From contig OW121742.1 of the NCBI GenBank assembly GCA_933228675.1, forward strand, positions 16,322,489-16,386,488: DNA of 64,000 nt, written 5' to 3'. The notes beneath the pieces are model-generated. The model was not told the DNA's origin. It made no database searches and worked only from the letters and a program-made list of their open reading frames with translations. This DNA comes from Stomorhina lunata (Eukaryota > Arthropoda > Insecta > Diptera > Rhiniidae). Below are positions 1 to 12,740 of the stretch, piece by piece. Made by a program: the position numbers and the translations under genes. Position 1 is the first letter of the stretch, and each line of letters starts with the position of its first letter.

Positions 1-115
1 ACGCATTATAATGCAATTATAATGTATTCTAACGCATTATAATGAGTTTATAATGTATTATAACGCATTATAATTCGATTATAATGTATTATTATTCATA
101 ATGCGATTATAAAAA
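1..115. repeat. Short-period AT satellite (cattataatg-like)
   Basis: Degenerate tandem repeat built from variations of CATTATAATG and its reverse complement. The same motif family forms a longer block at 22960-23630, so it is a dispersed satellite and not unique DNA. The array is cut by the window edge. Confidence 0.75.
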
Positions 116-861
116 AAATATTTTTAAGTTAAGATTTAGGTTATTTTTTTAAGATTTTATTTTTTTTACAAAAATCATAAAAAGTGCTAAATGATTTCTA
201 AACTAATCTAATTTCCTAGTTCTATTCTTATTTCCCCGTAATTAAATTAGAAGCCACATATTTTCGCTTTTCATTAACACTACAATTCTAATTTTTTGGT
301 TAACAAATTTCTTTAGTAAAATTTGTTCAATTAATTCGTGTTCATTCATGTTTTACATAAAAATTTACACATGTAAAAAATGTAATTCTTATTTTACTTA
401 AAATAAATATTTACGCATGTGAAAAATGTAGGTCTTGTTTTACCTAAAATAAATATTTTTGACCCATTTAAATGTTGTAAATTTTTCAAAATTTAATTGT
501 AAACTTGTTTCATATTTTTTTACTTGGTTTTTTTTTTTTTTTTTGAGAGGTTACTAATTTCTTGTGGTCAACCTATTTTTTGCTTGATTTTTCAAAACAT
601 CAATATTTTATGTCTTTTTGTTGTCTTTCTCAAAATCGAGTTTTTGTTTATCATTAATATTAACTTAGTCATGCTAAGATTTTAATTATTTGTTATTAAT
701 TATAAATCGAAATAAATTAATTTAAAACTGAGACGAAGTATGGAAAGTTTTGAAGTGAAACGTTATAAGTGAGATGCTAAAAAGTAGGTTTAGCAAGAAA
801 TTTTGTACAAAAGAAAATATACTAAAAGTTCAAAATAAAAACTATGGTTTATATGTTTCAG
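116..861. other. AT-rich DNA, no gene seen
   Basis: Long A and T runs with stops in all frames. I see no coding signal, RNA gene or clear repeat. Confidence 0.6.
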
Positions 862-3800
862 CAACATGTTGCTAATATTTCAAACTTTCAAATAAACGAT
901 TAAGAATATAAAAGTAGAAGAACTACTTTTTTCAAAATTATATAAAATATAATAGTAAGCATATGTTTCAGCAACATGTTGCCAACATTTATTTCTAGAG
1001 GTTACCAAAATTAAGATTTGCTTAAGATAATATGTATATATTAAATTATAAATATCATTACTATTAATAAAAAGAAGAGAGTATTTTCAAAAAGAAATTT
1101 TCTGTATCATGATGCTCGAATTAAAGCAACATGTTGCCATAGAATATTGCTAGCCAAATTATTCCAGTCGCTTTCACCAAAGAATAGATTTGATTTTAAA
1201 TAAACAAATAAGAATATAAAAGTAGCTTAATCTAAACATTTTAAAAACTTCATCAAATATAATTGTAAGCACATGTTTCAGCAACATGTTGCCAACATTT
1301 TTTTCAAGAAGTTACCAAAATAAAGATTTGCTTGGTGTAATTTTTGTTTTTTTTTTGTTGGAATCTCGGAGTTAAGCAACATGTTGCCAGCTTAATTTTA
1401 CCACTTTCATAATCTTCACTTTTATGGCTATTCAATAGTTTTCAATCACTATTTTTATATAAAACCGCCTCTTAACAACCATAAAAGGCGGAAATCGTTT
1501 TGTATTTTTTTTTTTTTTTTTCAAAAATTTCTACTCAATTTAAGTTTTATGCTTAAATGATTTCTTCAAATAACTACTAGTTTCAAAAAAACTAAAAAAC
1601 GTAACTCAAACATTTGTTGCAAAACATTATGCAAGTTTTACTAAATAAATACATAATTTACCATAAAAAGAAAATCTTAATAATAGACAAGCAAACGAGT
1701 AACTAAAGGGTCATTTCCTTAAAAAAAATTTCCAAAAAAAATTTTGCAAAATTTGTTAACAAAATTGTTTAACTTCTTCGGCTTAAAACCATAAAAAAAA
1801 TCAAAATAAATCATGTTTTAAAATTCATCTTCTCATCATTAGTGATTGTTTTTTTTTTTTTTTTTTGATATAAGGAAAAACAAGTTTTTCATTTTTGGTT
1901 AAAAAATTTTGTTTGACTTTTCCAAACCAGCTAGATTTTTTGTTGCTATTTTTGAAGCTACATTTTTTTGCTCACTTATTTTGGTATATTGTTTATGCCA
2001 AAATATAAGAAAAAATGAACACAATGTTTTTTTTATAAAAAGTTTGTTTTTTAGCTACTGCCAGCTACTCTATTAGCTGGTTTGTTAAAAGTTTATTGAC
2101 TTTTTGTAAAAGCTTGATTTTGTTAACCTAAAATTTTTGAAAGAGAAAAAAAAAGGCAGCAAAATATAGAAACTGAAAACTTCCATATATTTTGTAGTTG
2201 TGCAATAAATAATGCAGATGATGTTCGGTTTTTATTTCTATGTACATTTAAATGAAAATGAATCTGAAATTACATAAAAAAAAAAATTTAACCAATTGCC
2301 TTTAAAATTTTTGAGAAAGGAAATAATTTGCATAATGCAACATGTTGCTGACTATTGTTAGTGAAATTTAAATCAAAATCTTATTAAGTAAAATTATTAA
2401 ATCAATTATTATTATTCCAAATTACAAAAAATACAACATATTTTTCCGGCAACATGTTTTTAGAAAATATAAAAAATGTTGCTGGCAACATGTTGACAGC
2501 AAATTTTTATAATTGAAAATGTTGATATTGGTTTTTAATTTGATTAAAAATCACTTTAAGATAAAAAGATGCAACATTGAATAAAATATGACCAAATGTT
2601 GATAGAAATTTTTCTATAAAATAATTTTACACAAAAAAGAAATTATTTATACAAATTTTTCTATAGCAAAAATTGCATTAAATTTTTCTAGAGAAAAAAT
2701 TGCATTAAATTTTTCTAGAGAAAAAATTTCTATCAAAGATTTTCTACAGAAAAAAATTCCATCAAAATTTTTCTACAGGAAAAATTTCAACCAAAATATT
2801 TCTTTAGAAAAAATTTCCAAAAAAAATTTTCTATAGAAAAAATTTCTATCAAAATTTTTCTATAGAAAAAATTTCTATCAAAATTTTTCTATAGAAAAAA
2901 TTTCTATCAAAATTTTTCTCTAGAAAAAATTTCTATCAAAATTTTTCTCTAGAAAAAATTTCTATCAAAATTTTTCTATAGAAAAAATTTCTATCAAAAT
3001 TTTTCTATAAAAAAAATTTCTATCAAAATTTTTCTATAGAAAAAATTTCAATCAAAATTTTTCTATAGAAAAAATTTCTATCAAAATTTTTCTATAGAAA
3101 AAATTTCTATCAAAATTTTTCTATAGAAAAAACTGCTATCAAAATTTTTCTACAGAAAAAACTGCTATCAAAATTTTTCTATAGAAAAAACTGCTATCAA
3201 AATTTTTCTTAGAAAAAACTGCTATCAAAATTTTTCTATAGAAAAAATTTCTATCAAAATTTTTCTATAAAAAAAATTTCTATCAAAATTTTTCTATAGA
3301 AAAAATTTCTATCAAAATTTTTCTATAGAAAAAATTTCTATCAAAATTTTTCTGTAGAAAAAAAATTTCAACAAATTTTTTTTAGAAAAAATTTCTATCA
3401 AAAATTTTTTTATAGAAAAAACTTCTATCAAAATTTTTCTATAGAAAAAATTTCCAACAAAATTTTTCTATAGAAAAAATTTCCAACAAAATTATTCTAT
3501 AAAAAAAAATCAATCAAAATTTTTTTGTGTCAAAAATTTCTATCAAAATTTTTCTATAGAAAAAATTTATATCAAAATTTTTCTATAGAAAAATGTTTAT
3601 CAAAATTTTTGTAAAGAAAAAATTTCTATCAAATTTTTATCAAAATTTTTCTTAAGAAAAAATTTCTATTAAATTTTTCTTAAGAAAAAATTTTGATAAA
3701 AATTTCTATTGAAAAAATTTCTATAAAAATTTTTCAATAGAAAAAATTTCTATAAAAGTTTTTCTATAGAAAATTTCTATCAAATTTTTGTATAGAAATA

Positions 3801-6498
3801 AATTTTATCAAAATTTTTCTATAGAAAAAATTTCTATCAAAATTTTTGTTCACTCAAAAATTTTTAATTTGTTAAATGGAAAAAATTCTATAAAAATTTT
3901 TCAATAGAAAAAATTTCTATCAAAATTTCTCTATAGAAAAAATTGTTATCAACATTTTTCTTAAGAAAAAATTTCCACAAAAATTTTTCTAATAAAAAAA
4001 AATGCTATCAAAATTTTTTCTTAAGAAATAATTTCTATCAAAATTTTTCTATAGAAAAAAATGTTCAAGAAAATTTTTATATGTAAAAAATTTCTATTAA
4101 AAAAATTCTATACCAAAAATTTCCACCAAATTTTTCTATAGAAGAAATTTACAACAAAATTTTTCTATAGAAAAAATTTCCAACAAAATTCTATAGAAAA
4201 CATTTTTATCAAAATTTTTCTATATAAAAAATTTCTATCAAAACTTCTTTATATAAAAAAATTCTATCAAAATTTGTTTATAGAAAAAGTTTCTATCAAA
4301 ATTTCCAACAAAATTTTTTCTAAAGAAAAATTTTTTATCAAAATTTTATATAGAAAAATCTCTATTAAAATTTTTCTATAGAAAAAATTTCTATCAAAAT
4401 TTTTCTTATTAAAAATATTAAAAATTTTTTTCGAAATTTTTAGAAAAAAAATTCTATTAAAATTTTTCTATAGAAAAAATTAGGAAATTTTAGAAAAAAA
4501 TTGTATCAAAATTTTTCTATTGAAAAAATTTCTATCAAAATTTTTCAATAGAATAAATTTCTATAAAAGTTTTTCTATAGAAAAAAATTCTATCAAAATT
4601 TTTCTATATAAAAAATTTTTATCAAAATTTGAAAAATATGTTATCAAAATTTTTCTATAGAAAAAATTTGTATCAAAATTTTCTATAGAAAAAAATTTCA
4701 CATCATAAGGAAATATGTTGAAAGCAACATGTTTAAATATGTTGTCAGCAATATATTTACAAATATGTTGCCAGCAACATGCTTACAAACTTCACAATAA
4801 AAAGGAGAAACTGAATAGAAGAGATTTACTATTGAAATCCAAAAAATTTTGTTATTAGAAACATAATGTCATTTAAGAACATGTTGCCACAACATTTAAA
4901 GATGTTTAGATACAAACTTTTAATTAAATAAATGTGCAGTAAATTTGTTAATTAAAAACATAAATTTTTCAATACAAAATTTTTCAATTTTAAAAATATA
5001 CAAATACAAAATTTTACAATACAAAATTTTTCAATATCAAAAATATTTTTTAAAACTTCTCAAATTTAATTTCAAAAATTTAAAATTATTTTTTGTGCAA
5101 CAAACATCTGTCTATGCAAATTCTTTCCCAGCAACATTTTGATTTCAACTTCATTTCAACATTTTAATTATTCATTTTAGATTTTCTAAAATAAATTTAT
5201 ACAAGAAACTTTTAGTTTTTCTAACTGGCCATAACCCACTTTTTATTATTATTAAATTTTATTTAATGTTTTCAGTTAGAAATCAAAAACAAGCATTTTA
5301 TAATTTATTAAAATTAATTTATCATGCTTTGCAACATTTTCGTTTTTTCTACAATATTTTAATCTACAGACCTAATAAGAGCTTTATACTATAATAAATC
5401 GTGATTAAGTATTTTTTTCTTATTTCAAATATTTATAGATTTAATAAGATTTATATTTGATTGTTGTATTTTACGTAAAAAAAAACAATAATAATTCATT
5501 TGTTGATTAAAAATTACAGGTAAAAATAGAAAAATTAAATATTAACACAGTCAGAGCGTGAACTGTGAAATTTTAATGTGTTTTCATTTAAAACGCTTGA
5601 AAAGTGTAACTCGGGCATGTGTGAGCGATTTCTGGTGTTTGGTTTGAAAATTTGAATTTTTTTTTGATGGAAAATGTTGATTAAAATAAATCCAATTTGT
5701 TTTGCTCGTTTTCGTTTTATTCTAACAAGTATGAAAAATTATTTTTGTAGTAATTAACCTAAATTTTGAATCTAAAATGCTTCCGTTAAAAATTTAATTC
5801 ATTTGTAAATTAAATCTCTATCAACATGTTGCATACGAAGAAGCAAAAGCTTTCCAAAATACTTCTGTCAAAAATTATAACTATTGATTGTTAGTATATC
5901 AAAATTCTATCAACATGTTGCTAAAAACATTCTATCAACATGTTGCTAAAAACATTCTATCAACATGTTGCTGAAAAAATTTACAAACAAAACTTTTTTG
6001 AAGAAAAAATTCACATCAAAATTTCTCTATGGAAAATAATTCACACCAAAATTTAGAAAAAAAAAATAGTTTTAAAATTAGTTTTAAAGAAAAAAAATTA
6101 AAATCCAAATTTCAAAAAACATGTTGCTTGAATGTTTAGCAACATTTAAACTGCAATGTTGTAGAAACTTAAATTAAAGCGAAGATAAATTTATAGAGAA
6201 TTGAAATATATCTGTTTAAATTTACATATAATTTTGTGTAAAAGTTAGGTTGCTAGCAACATGTTGCCATATGACTAAGAAACATTTTAACGACAATTTT
6301 TAGATGTTTAGAAATTAAAAAAATTTAATAGGCCTCAAATTCTTCATTTTCAATTGTTTTATCTTACATTGCTAGCAACATGTTGCCATAAGAATTTGCA
6401 ACATGTTGTCGTAAGATTAAGCAATATTTAAAATATTGCAATTTTAAAAACTTGTAAGAAAAGCTTCCATTAATATTTTAACTGTCATCAACATGTTG
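862..6498. repeat. Dispersed cluster of CAACATGTTG palindromes
   Basis: Exact copies of the 10-bp palindrome CAACATGTTG start at 862, 972, 1127, 1282, 1377, 2338, 2486, 5822, 5911, 5936, 5961, 6257, 6376, 6399 and 6489. Many extend to GCAACATGTTGC, and there are further near matches around 2450, 4727, 4885, 6118 and 6525. The flanks are partly shared (for example TTTCAG before the copies at 862, 972 and 1282), so some copies descend from duplicated segments. I saw no exact copy after 6.5 kb. The cluster sits just upstream of the first visible exon of the gene at 6593 and probably lies in its intron. Confidence 0.8.
2655..4700. repeat. Tandem array, about 29-bp unit with TTCTATAGAA core
   Basis: About 70 imperfect copies of a roughly 29-bp unit: the palindrome TTTCTATAGAAA, then an A run, then TTTCTATCAAA. 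Copies are nearly identical in the middle (2830-3350) and decay toward both edges, the usual pattern of an array homogenised by unequal exchange. It interrupts the CAACATGTTG cluster. No coding capacity. Confidence 0.9.
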
Positions 6499-6592
6499 AC
6501 ATAATGTTTAGCAACATTTAAAACATGTTGATAGAAAAATTTTATTACAAATTCCGAAGATTTTTTAAAAATATGTCTTTGCCCATTTTCAG

Positions 6593-8429
6593 GAACTTCC
6601 ACGTGCTGAAGCTTTATTGGGTCGTGAAAATGTCAATGATGATGATTTGCAAAATCTCGACAAAGAGGAGCCAGTCAAGAAGGTGGAACACAAAATGGTT
6701 AAAGCTGAACCACACAAACCCTCTGAAGAAGAGACCAACATGAATGAGGCCAACAACGATGAAAGCGAAAACAGTGAAGAAACTGAAGAAATGCAAAAGT
6801 ATCCCGCTAAAATTCCTTTGGAATTGGACTTGAGCGATTTGGCTGCTGCTCTTTTGCAAAATAACAAAAAGTGAGTAATTTTAAACCAAAATTAATTTAA
6901 AAAATTATTTTATTTTACATTTTAACTTTATTTTAGATCTCGCATGAATTGTGTTGTAGAACGTAAACATGCTGAAGAAATTGTTGATTCTCCCTCCAAA
7001 ACTGTTGCTCTGCCCTTCGGCATGAACTTGACCACCGACCCTAAGAAGGCTCGCATTACCGGCGAACGTATTTCCATTTTCTGTGAAGGTGGCAATGAAA
7101 ATAAGGAACAGGAGTCACGCAACAACCACAACAATCGCGAAGAAGATGATGATGATATTGAAGATGTTGAAGCTATTCGTCCCATGTTCATTCCCTTCCA
7201 ACGTGTACCCATTCCCTTTGGTCCCATTCCTAATCGTTTCCCCTTGACTCATATGCCCCAGCGTATGGAGCCCATGATGCCACCACGTCAACAAGAACAA
7301 CAACATTTCTTCCGTCAAGTCCCACCTCCACCACCACCATTCCAACAATTGCCCATGCGTCCACCTATGCCACCACAAGAGATGCAAGCTCCTCATCCTG
7401 AACCTCAACGTATTGTGCGTATACAATTTCACCAGATTCCCATTAGAGAAATGATTCATGTTGCCAACGATGTGCCACAACAGATATCGGTTCAACAACA
7501 TCAACAACAACAACCCTCGGTAGTACAACAACCACAACAGGCTCCTCTACCACAACAAACTCAACCTCAACCCCAACAAATTCAAATCCAACAACAAGCT
7601 CAACAGCCACAACAAACCCCTCAACAACGTCCCGATTTCCCATTCTTCCAAGTAATTTAAAGTTTATAATGACAAGATCAGTATTTATTTAATTATCCGT
7701 TTTAGATCCAACGCATGCCTTTGGGTTTGGCTTTGGAACGTGCCGGTATCACCGCTGAAGATTTGAACAACATTCAACGTCTCACCGAAAACCGCATTAA
7801 TGAAGAATTCCGTCTTTTGGCCAATGAATCCGATGAAGATGAAAACAGCAACAGCTCTGAAGATGACGAAGATAATGAGGACAATGCTGCCCCTGCCAGC
7901 CAACAAAATGCCCAGCAACAACAGAACAAACCACAAGATCAGCAACAATCTGAACAACAGCAACAGGCTGAACGTCAAGCCCGCATGCAAGATTTGCCCA
8001 TGCCTATTCAACGGCTAATTCTTCAACCTTTGCCTGAGCAGCCCCGTGATACCATGACACCACCCATGCCCGATCAACCTATGCAACGTTTGCCCATGGG
8101 TCATCCCGGTTGGGGTCGTAGCTTAGCTCAACCCGTCAGTATTCCTGTACCCATGATGGAGGCACAAAACGATATGTCAGCTCAGGATGATCAATCATCA
8201 GCCCAAACAGCTGAAGAGTCTGAGAGACCACACAGTAAGTTAAAACCCTCCTAAAGGCAGTTTTAGGGTTTTTATTTTAAAAAAATTTTATTCAGGAATT
8301 TGAACTGTTTATTTCATTTTTCTCGGGAGTTTTTTTCTTTTTATTTCTTTTTACTCGGGAATATTTTTCTTTTTATTTCATTTAACTTTTCTTTTTTTAT
8401 TTATAGTTGTCCAGCCCCGTTCCGTCTAA
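6593..8429 (+). CDS. Acidic Gln/Pro-rich protein, four 3' exons (5' end missing)
   Basis: Exons are 6593-6870, 6937-7651, 7706-8234 and 8407-8429, with GT..AG introns of 66, 54 and 172 bp. Joined they give 1545 nt, an exact multiple of three, ending in TAA at 8427, so at least 514 residues are visible. The first exon begins after a pyrimidine tract and AG at 6591-6592 and has no credible start codon, so one or more 5' exons lie upstream. The protein opens with a Glu/Lys-rich segment. A middle region follows with two Cys and an Asp/Glu run, then a Pro/Met-rich stretch, long Gln-rich runs, a second acidic Ser/Asp/Glu block after the motif GLALERAGITAEDL, and a short tail. Low complexity dominates. 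I do not recognise the family. A secreted or a disordered nuclear protein are both possible, and the missing N-terminus would decide whether a signal peptide exists. Confidence 0.85.
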
Positions 8430-9183
8430 TCGTGTGATTGTAAGAAATCATCTGTGATGTTTGCTGCTGTCTTTTTGTACCATCTACTTTAAAAATGTAA
8501 AGAAAACTGAAACTTAATTTGAAAATTTTACTTTTTTCCAAATAAAATATTGTACTTTAGTACATATAAATATTCTTTATGGCAGCTTAATAAATGTTTT
8601 TGAACATTTAAATAATTTTTTACCCCCTTATTATTTGTTTGGTTATTTGTAAAAAAATATAAAAGTTAAAATTGGTGTATAATATACATGATATCTAGAA
8701 GTTGATATATTAAAAAAATCAATAAAGTGACAAATTTTAATTTATAATTCTTCTCAAATGTTTTCTTTATTTTGCTTTGATTTGTCTTCTTCCACTTAGA
8801 ACTAATGCAGTTTAAGTTTGTTCCACATCAGATCCATTCAAAATCCGTTCTTGTATCCATAATGTATAAAATTAAATATGTAATGTATTACTACTATTAT
8901 ACTATATATAAATATATATTTTTGTGAATCTTTAATTAAAGTTATATTCATAATTATTTGTTGTTAAATTTTAGATTTTTTTTTTTTTGTAAAATGGAAT
9001 TTAAAAGAAACTAGATTTGTTTTGTAAGAAAAATCAGAAAAATACAATAAAAATAATAAAATAAAAAAAATATTTGTAAATAAGAAAACAAAAAAAACTG
9101 AAGTGATTTCTTTTTAAGGGTTAGGGTGCGATGCTTTATTTCTTTTCAAAATATTCTCTACTTACACTTTCGTTTGAACGATA
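8430..9183 (+). other. 3' UTR with polyadenylation signals, then spacer
   Basis: Downstream of the stop at 8427-8429 are AATAAA signals at 8541-8546 and 8589-8594, either of which could end the mRNA. The rest up to the transposon is AT-rich with no gene visible. Confidence 0.5.
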
Positions 9184-9185
9184 TA

Positions 9186-10501
9186 AAGAGTGCTCTAAAT
9201 AAAATTTGTAGTTGGATTTTCTTAAATAAAAATCAAACCTTTTAATATAAAAACTCTACAAAATACGCGAATATAATGACATATTATACAAAATCATTTA
9301 GCATTAAAATGTTCACTTAGTACTCGGGTTTTGCAAAATTATCGACTTTTTCGGAAACCCTCCCATTAAAGATTTTACAGTTGCTTCTGATACCTTTTTG
9401 GAGCATGTGTTCCACCTGCGATTAAAATCGAACATGTTCTTGGAAATCTTTCCTGTGTTCTTTAATTCCTTTTTTACCAGAGCCCAATACCTTTCCACAG
9501 GCCGAAGTTCTGGACAGTTAGGTGGATTTGCCTCTCGTGGTACAAAAATGACATTATTCTTTGAGTACCACTCAAGTGCCTTTTTTCCATAATGGCATGA
9601 TGCCAAATCGGGCCAAAAAAATGTAGTCACTCTGTGCTCTCTTAAAAAGGGTAACAACCGTTTTTGTAGGCACTCCTTTATATAAATTTCTGTGTTTATT
9701 GTGCCAGATGCCACAAATACTTTACTTCTTTTGCCACAACTGCAAATAGCTTGCCACACGAGAAACTTCTTAGGGAATTTTGTTTGTTTTTTTGTGCGAA
9801 ACTCTTGCCGAACATTGCCCCGTTTATCAGCAACATAAAAATCTTGACCAGGAAGTTGAGAAAAGTCTGCCAGTACGTATGTTTCATCATCCATCACACA
9901 ACAGGTGTATTTTTTTATAAAATCAGACTTCAATTTTTTCGCTCGTTTTTTTGCTTCTAAGTTCTTTTTAGCATTGCGATCTGGAACCTTTTGGACTTTG
10001 TATGTCTTCAGTCCAGCATAAGCTTTGACTCTATGTGCAAAATTCGTAGAACATTTCACCGTACGAGCTGCTTTTCTTAAAGAAGTGTTAGGCGCTCTTC
10101 GAAAGAGTCGCTCGACTTCTTTTGCCTTACCAATATCTGTAGGACCTTTTTTCCTCCCTGATCCAGGTTTTCTTTCAATGCTCAGGTTTTCCTTATACCG
10201 TCTGATGGCATTAGAAACCGTTCGAGGGTCAACTTTCAAATTTTTAGCTATTTAGCTATCCGTCATGGACGGATTTTTTTGAAAAGTTTTAATTATTTTT
10301 TCACGAACTTTTTTTTCTCAGTCCATTTTGATTGAAATATTCAATAGTTATTTAATTAATTAATAATTAATTAATAATTTCTAAAATAACAGTATCTGAC
10401 ATATCTATAGAAACTAACTTGATCAAAAAATAAATTATTTCTTGCACTATGGATAAATTTTGTCTAAAATAGTAAATGCACATTTTTTTTAGTACACTCT
10501 T
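9186..10501 (-). mobile_element. Tc1/mariner-superfamily DD37E element, complete but disabled
   Basis: The 1316-bp element is bounded by TA dinucleotides at 9184-9185 and 10502-10503, the target duplication expected of this superfamily. Terminal inverted repeats of about 22-25 bp are visible: the left end begins AAGAGTGCTCTAAA, the right end read inward begins AAGAGTGTACTAAA. It contains one transposase reading frame on the minus strand. Size, TA duplication, short TIRs and the DD37E signature all agree with the insect ITmD37E/TRT group. A broken relative lies at 20590-20960. Confidence 0.9.
9313..10326 (-). pseudogene. DD37E transposase with two N-terminal stop codons
   Basis: From the ATG at 10326 the frame runs 338 codons including the stop. 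Codon 3 (TGA) and codon 25 (TAA) are premature stops, so the N-terminal helix-turn-helix half is interrupted; from codon 30 on it is open. An arginine/glycine-rich linker follows (RKPGSGRKKG), then the catalytic domain: MDDETYV carries the first Asp, FWPDLASCHYG the second Asp, and NCPELRPVERYW the Glu, with 37 residues between the last two. This spacing and the NCPELRP box are typical of ITmD37E/TRT transposases rather than Tc1 (DD34E). The element is probably immobile on its own but recent, since the rest of the frame is intact. The stops could be sequencing errors. Confidence 0.88.
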
Positions 10502-11514
10502 TAGGTCCAGCTTTGGAAAAAAAAAACAAACAGGCTAACAACTTAGCTTTCTCTCATTGGATAATCGTCTCCATAATTTCTTTCTGAATTATAGTAAAAG
10601 CGTTATACTGTCTTTTTTATGGGACTTTTCAAAACGACCATACGGCATATAAATGTATGGAAGTGCAACATCTTTATATTATAGTCTTTGAGGCTACCAT
10701 TTGATTCGATCCCAAATCACGTGCCATGATAGTATTTTTCTAAGATTTTTAAATTATGTGGAATCCAATTTTGAATGTTTGCTGGTACCACTAATGTTTT
10801 TCGGAACAATAATCAATTTTCAAAAAGTCCGCATCAGAAGAAACGGTGGAGGTCTTCCGAGCTTGAAACCAGAGACTTGAAGTACTTTAAAGTCTGAAGT
10901 TGTCAAATTGGGGGAATGGAGAATAGGGACATCAAAACCCTATAGGAGAAACTCGGCTGGTTGTGGGAACATTCAGCTTTGGCACTGAAACCTCTACCGC
11001 CAATTTAATGTTCCTTTATTGCTCTCTAACATGCACAAAACTTTGAGGATTTTCGCTAAACCATCAATGCAGCAGCAATTCACTTTAAAACTGCTGGTCG
11101 AAAAGGCACTTCTAGAAGAAGTAACGAGAATCGCAGATGAAATTAATCGTCTGAAATTTTGAAAACTGAAAGCTAAGCACCAGAATTTGCAAGCCATGAC
11201 TTTTTTTTTTAAAGAAAAGTAACACTCAGGCAACTAATGCCTATGGAATTGGGTTACCTTTTTTGAAAGGGGATAGAAGAAAGGTGAAAGTTGGTGAATT
11301 TAAGAGATAAAGTTTTACATTTTTTAACACTGCAATTGCACCTCATGTCTGCTTTTAGAGCAATGAAGTTGTGGTACTTTTTATTTAAGATTTTTGACCC
11401 ACAGACAATTTTATTTTTTTTACATCGACGGCGTGTTTATACTTTAGGGCTTACCAATGAAGGAGGAAGGCAATTAATAATTTTATAAGAAATTAATAAT
11501 TAAAGAAATAGTAA

Positions 11515-11596
11515 TGCTGTGACTGGAGCTCGAACCCAGGCAGAATTTGATAAGTTGTGCTTAGTAGTCGACGAGCTAGCAAACTAAACCACAGCA
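11515..11596 (-). ncRNA. tRNA-like sequence, probably a SINE head
   Basis: Read on the minus strand, the 82-nt segment starts TGCTGTG and ends CACAGCA, a perfect 7-bp acceptor-like stem. It has a T-arm (CTGGG, loop TTCGAGC, TCCAG) and an A-box-like TGGTTTAGTTTG with one mismatch. The D-arm lacks the usual GG and the anticodon arm does not fold cleanly, so I cannot assign an anticodon. A tRNA-derived SINE or a tRNA pseudogene is more likely than a working tRNA. Confidence 0.5.
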
Positions 11597-12084
11597 CTCA
11601 AACATCGATAGAGAGGCGAATTGAACAAATGAGCTACTCATTGAGCAACACTAGCAGCGGAATTGGCAAACTATGATCGACATTACTGTCTCTGCGAAAA
11701 AAGATAGTGATAAAGTTTGCCTAAGATACCATTCCGCATCGAAGAAGTGCGCTTTTCATTGAATACCACTAGAGAGACAAGGAGAAAAGAAGATTTAAAC
11801 TTTTTCAATAGCGAACACACAACAATTTTTTTACCCCGCAAAGTTCCCACGGCAGTCGGTAATTCGTACCGGAACGATTTGGAAATATTAGGATTCCGAC
11901 CAAGAACTGCCACTTCTGCGGTATTGCCAATAATCGAGGAAGTCGAGTTTTTAACAGGTAACCTTACTGTGTTCTTAGGAAGCCTCCCCAAAATCTGGAA
12001 AATAGAAAGAGAAATGCCGATTGAAAAAGTTGCAAAATTCGCAAGCGAGTGACAATTGCAATGCCCAATTTTATACCTCCTTAA

Positions 12085-12273
12085 CCCTCTGTTGCTGAGT
12101 TGATTAAGTTTTCATAATTCTAATGAAGTGGTAGACTACCAGACATTATTTCAATGGCTTAAATCTTCCGAAATCCATTTTGGATAACTAATAAAACCCT
12201 TTTTATTCGATCTTTATTAGTTAAAGTCATTGGCATGTTATTAAAGTTCTATCTAAAACTTTGACTTTGTTGG
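12085..12273. mobile_element. piggyBac-like MITE, decayed copy
   Basis: Starts after TTAA (12081-12084) with CCCTCTG and shares its body with the clean copy at 52759-52951 (in opposite orientation): GTAGACTACCAGACA, a block ending near AATCCATTTTG, and CTTTGTTGGTG. The far terminus is lost. Confidence 0.6.
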
Positions 12274-12599
12274 TGCTTAATAACAACGAGATCTTACCAT
12301 GAAAGGAGTTACGATAGCATGATACTATGACAACGCGGTAGTATATTTGGAGATGGATGGGAGATTCATTCAAGCTTTAACATTCGGAAACAATGAGAAT
12401 AGCATTCCATATCGTAGGCTCAATTTGCAAACCTGCCAAATATACGGACCTGCTCTAAAAATCACTTTCAAGTGAAATTGAAATCGAACAAACTTTTAAA
12501 GTTATATTATTCCTTAAGATAAAACCACATTAAAGTGGTTTTCAGAATAGGCCTGATAATAAGTTTTTCGTCTCTCCTATAAAGTTTTCTAAAAGTAAG

Positions 12600-12740
12600 T
12601 TAGCAGGTTTGCATATTATGTCGACGATATGAAGATTATCGCATGAATTTTGTATTAGGATTCCGCTCATAGCAGTAGAAGAAAACAATTTACAACAGTA
12701 ATTCTAAAACAACTGAAACTGGGATAGCAACAGACTTAAA
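12600..12740 (+). pseudogene. Possible LINE reverse-transcriptase scrap
   Basis: One frame reads FAYYVDDMKIIA before a stop. This resembles the Y-x-DD catalytic box of non-LTR retrotransposon reverse transcriptases (usually YADDI.I.). After a frame change a short IPLIAVEEN-like stretch follows. It is short and badly decayed, so the call rests on the YVDD box alone. Confidence 0.35.

Noticed and set aside
4945..5142. 65-residue frame near the CAACATGTTG cluster
   Set aside because: AT-driven Phe/Ile/Lys/Asn composition, no splice sites or motif; chance frame.
7115..7537. 140-residue antisense frame over the Gln/Pro-rich gene
   Set aside because: It is the shadow of the sense exon; its Trp/Leu/His bias comes from reading CAA/CCA codons backwards.
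11683..12052. Overlapping 102- and 111-residue frames on opposite strands
   Set aside because: Mixed composition made them look possible, but both strands are open, no family is recognisable, and the area is full of transposon debris; not called as genes.
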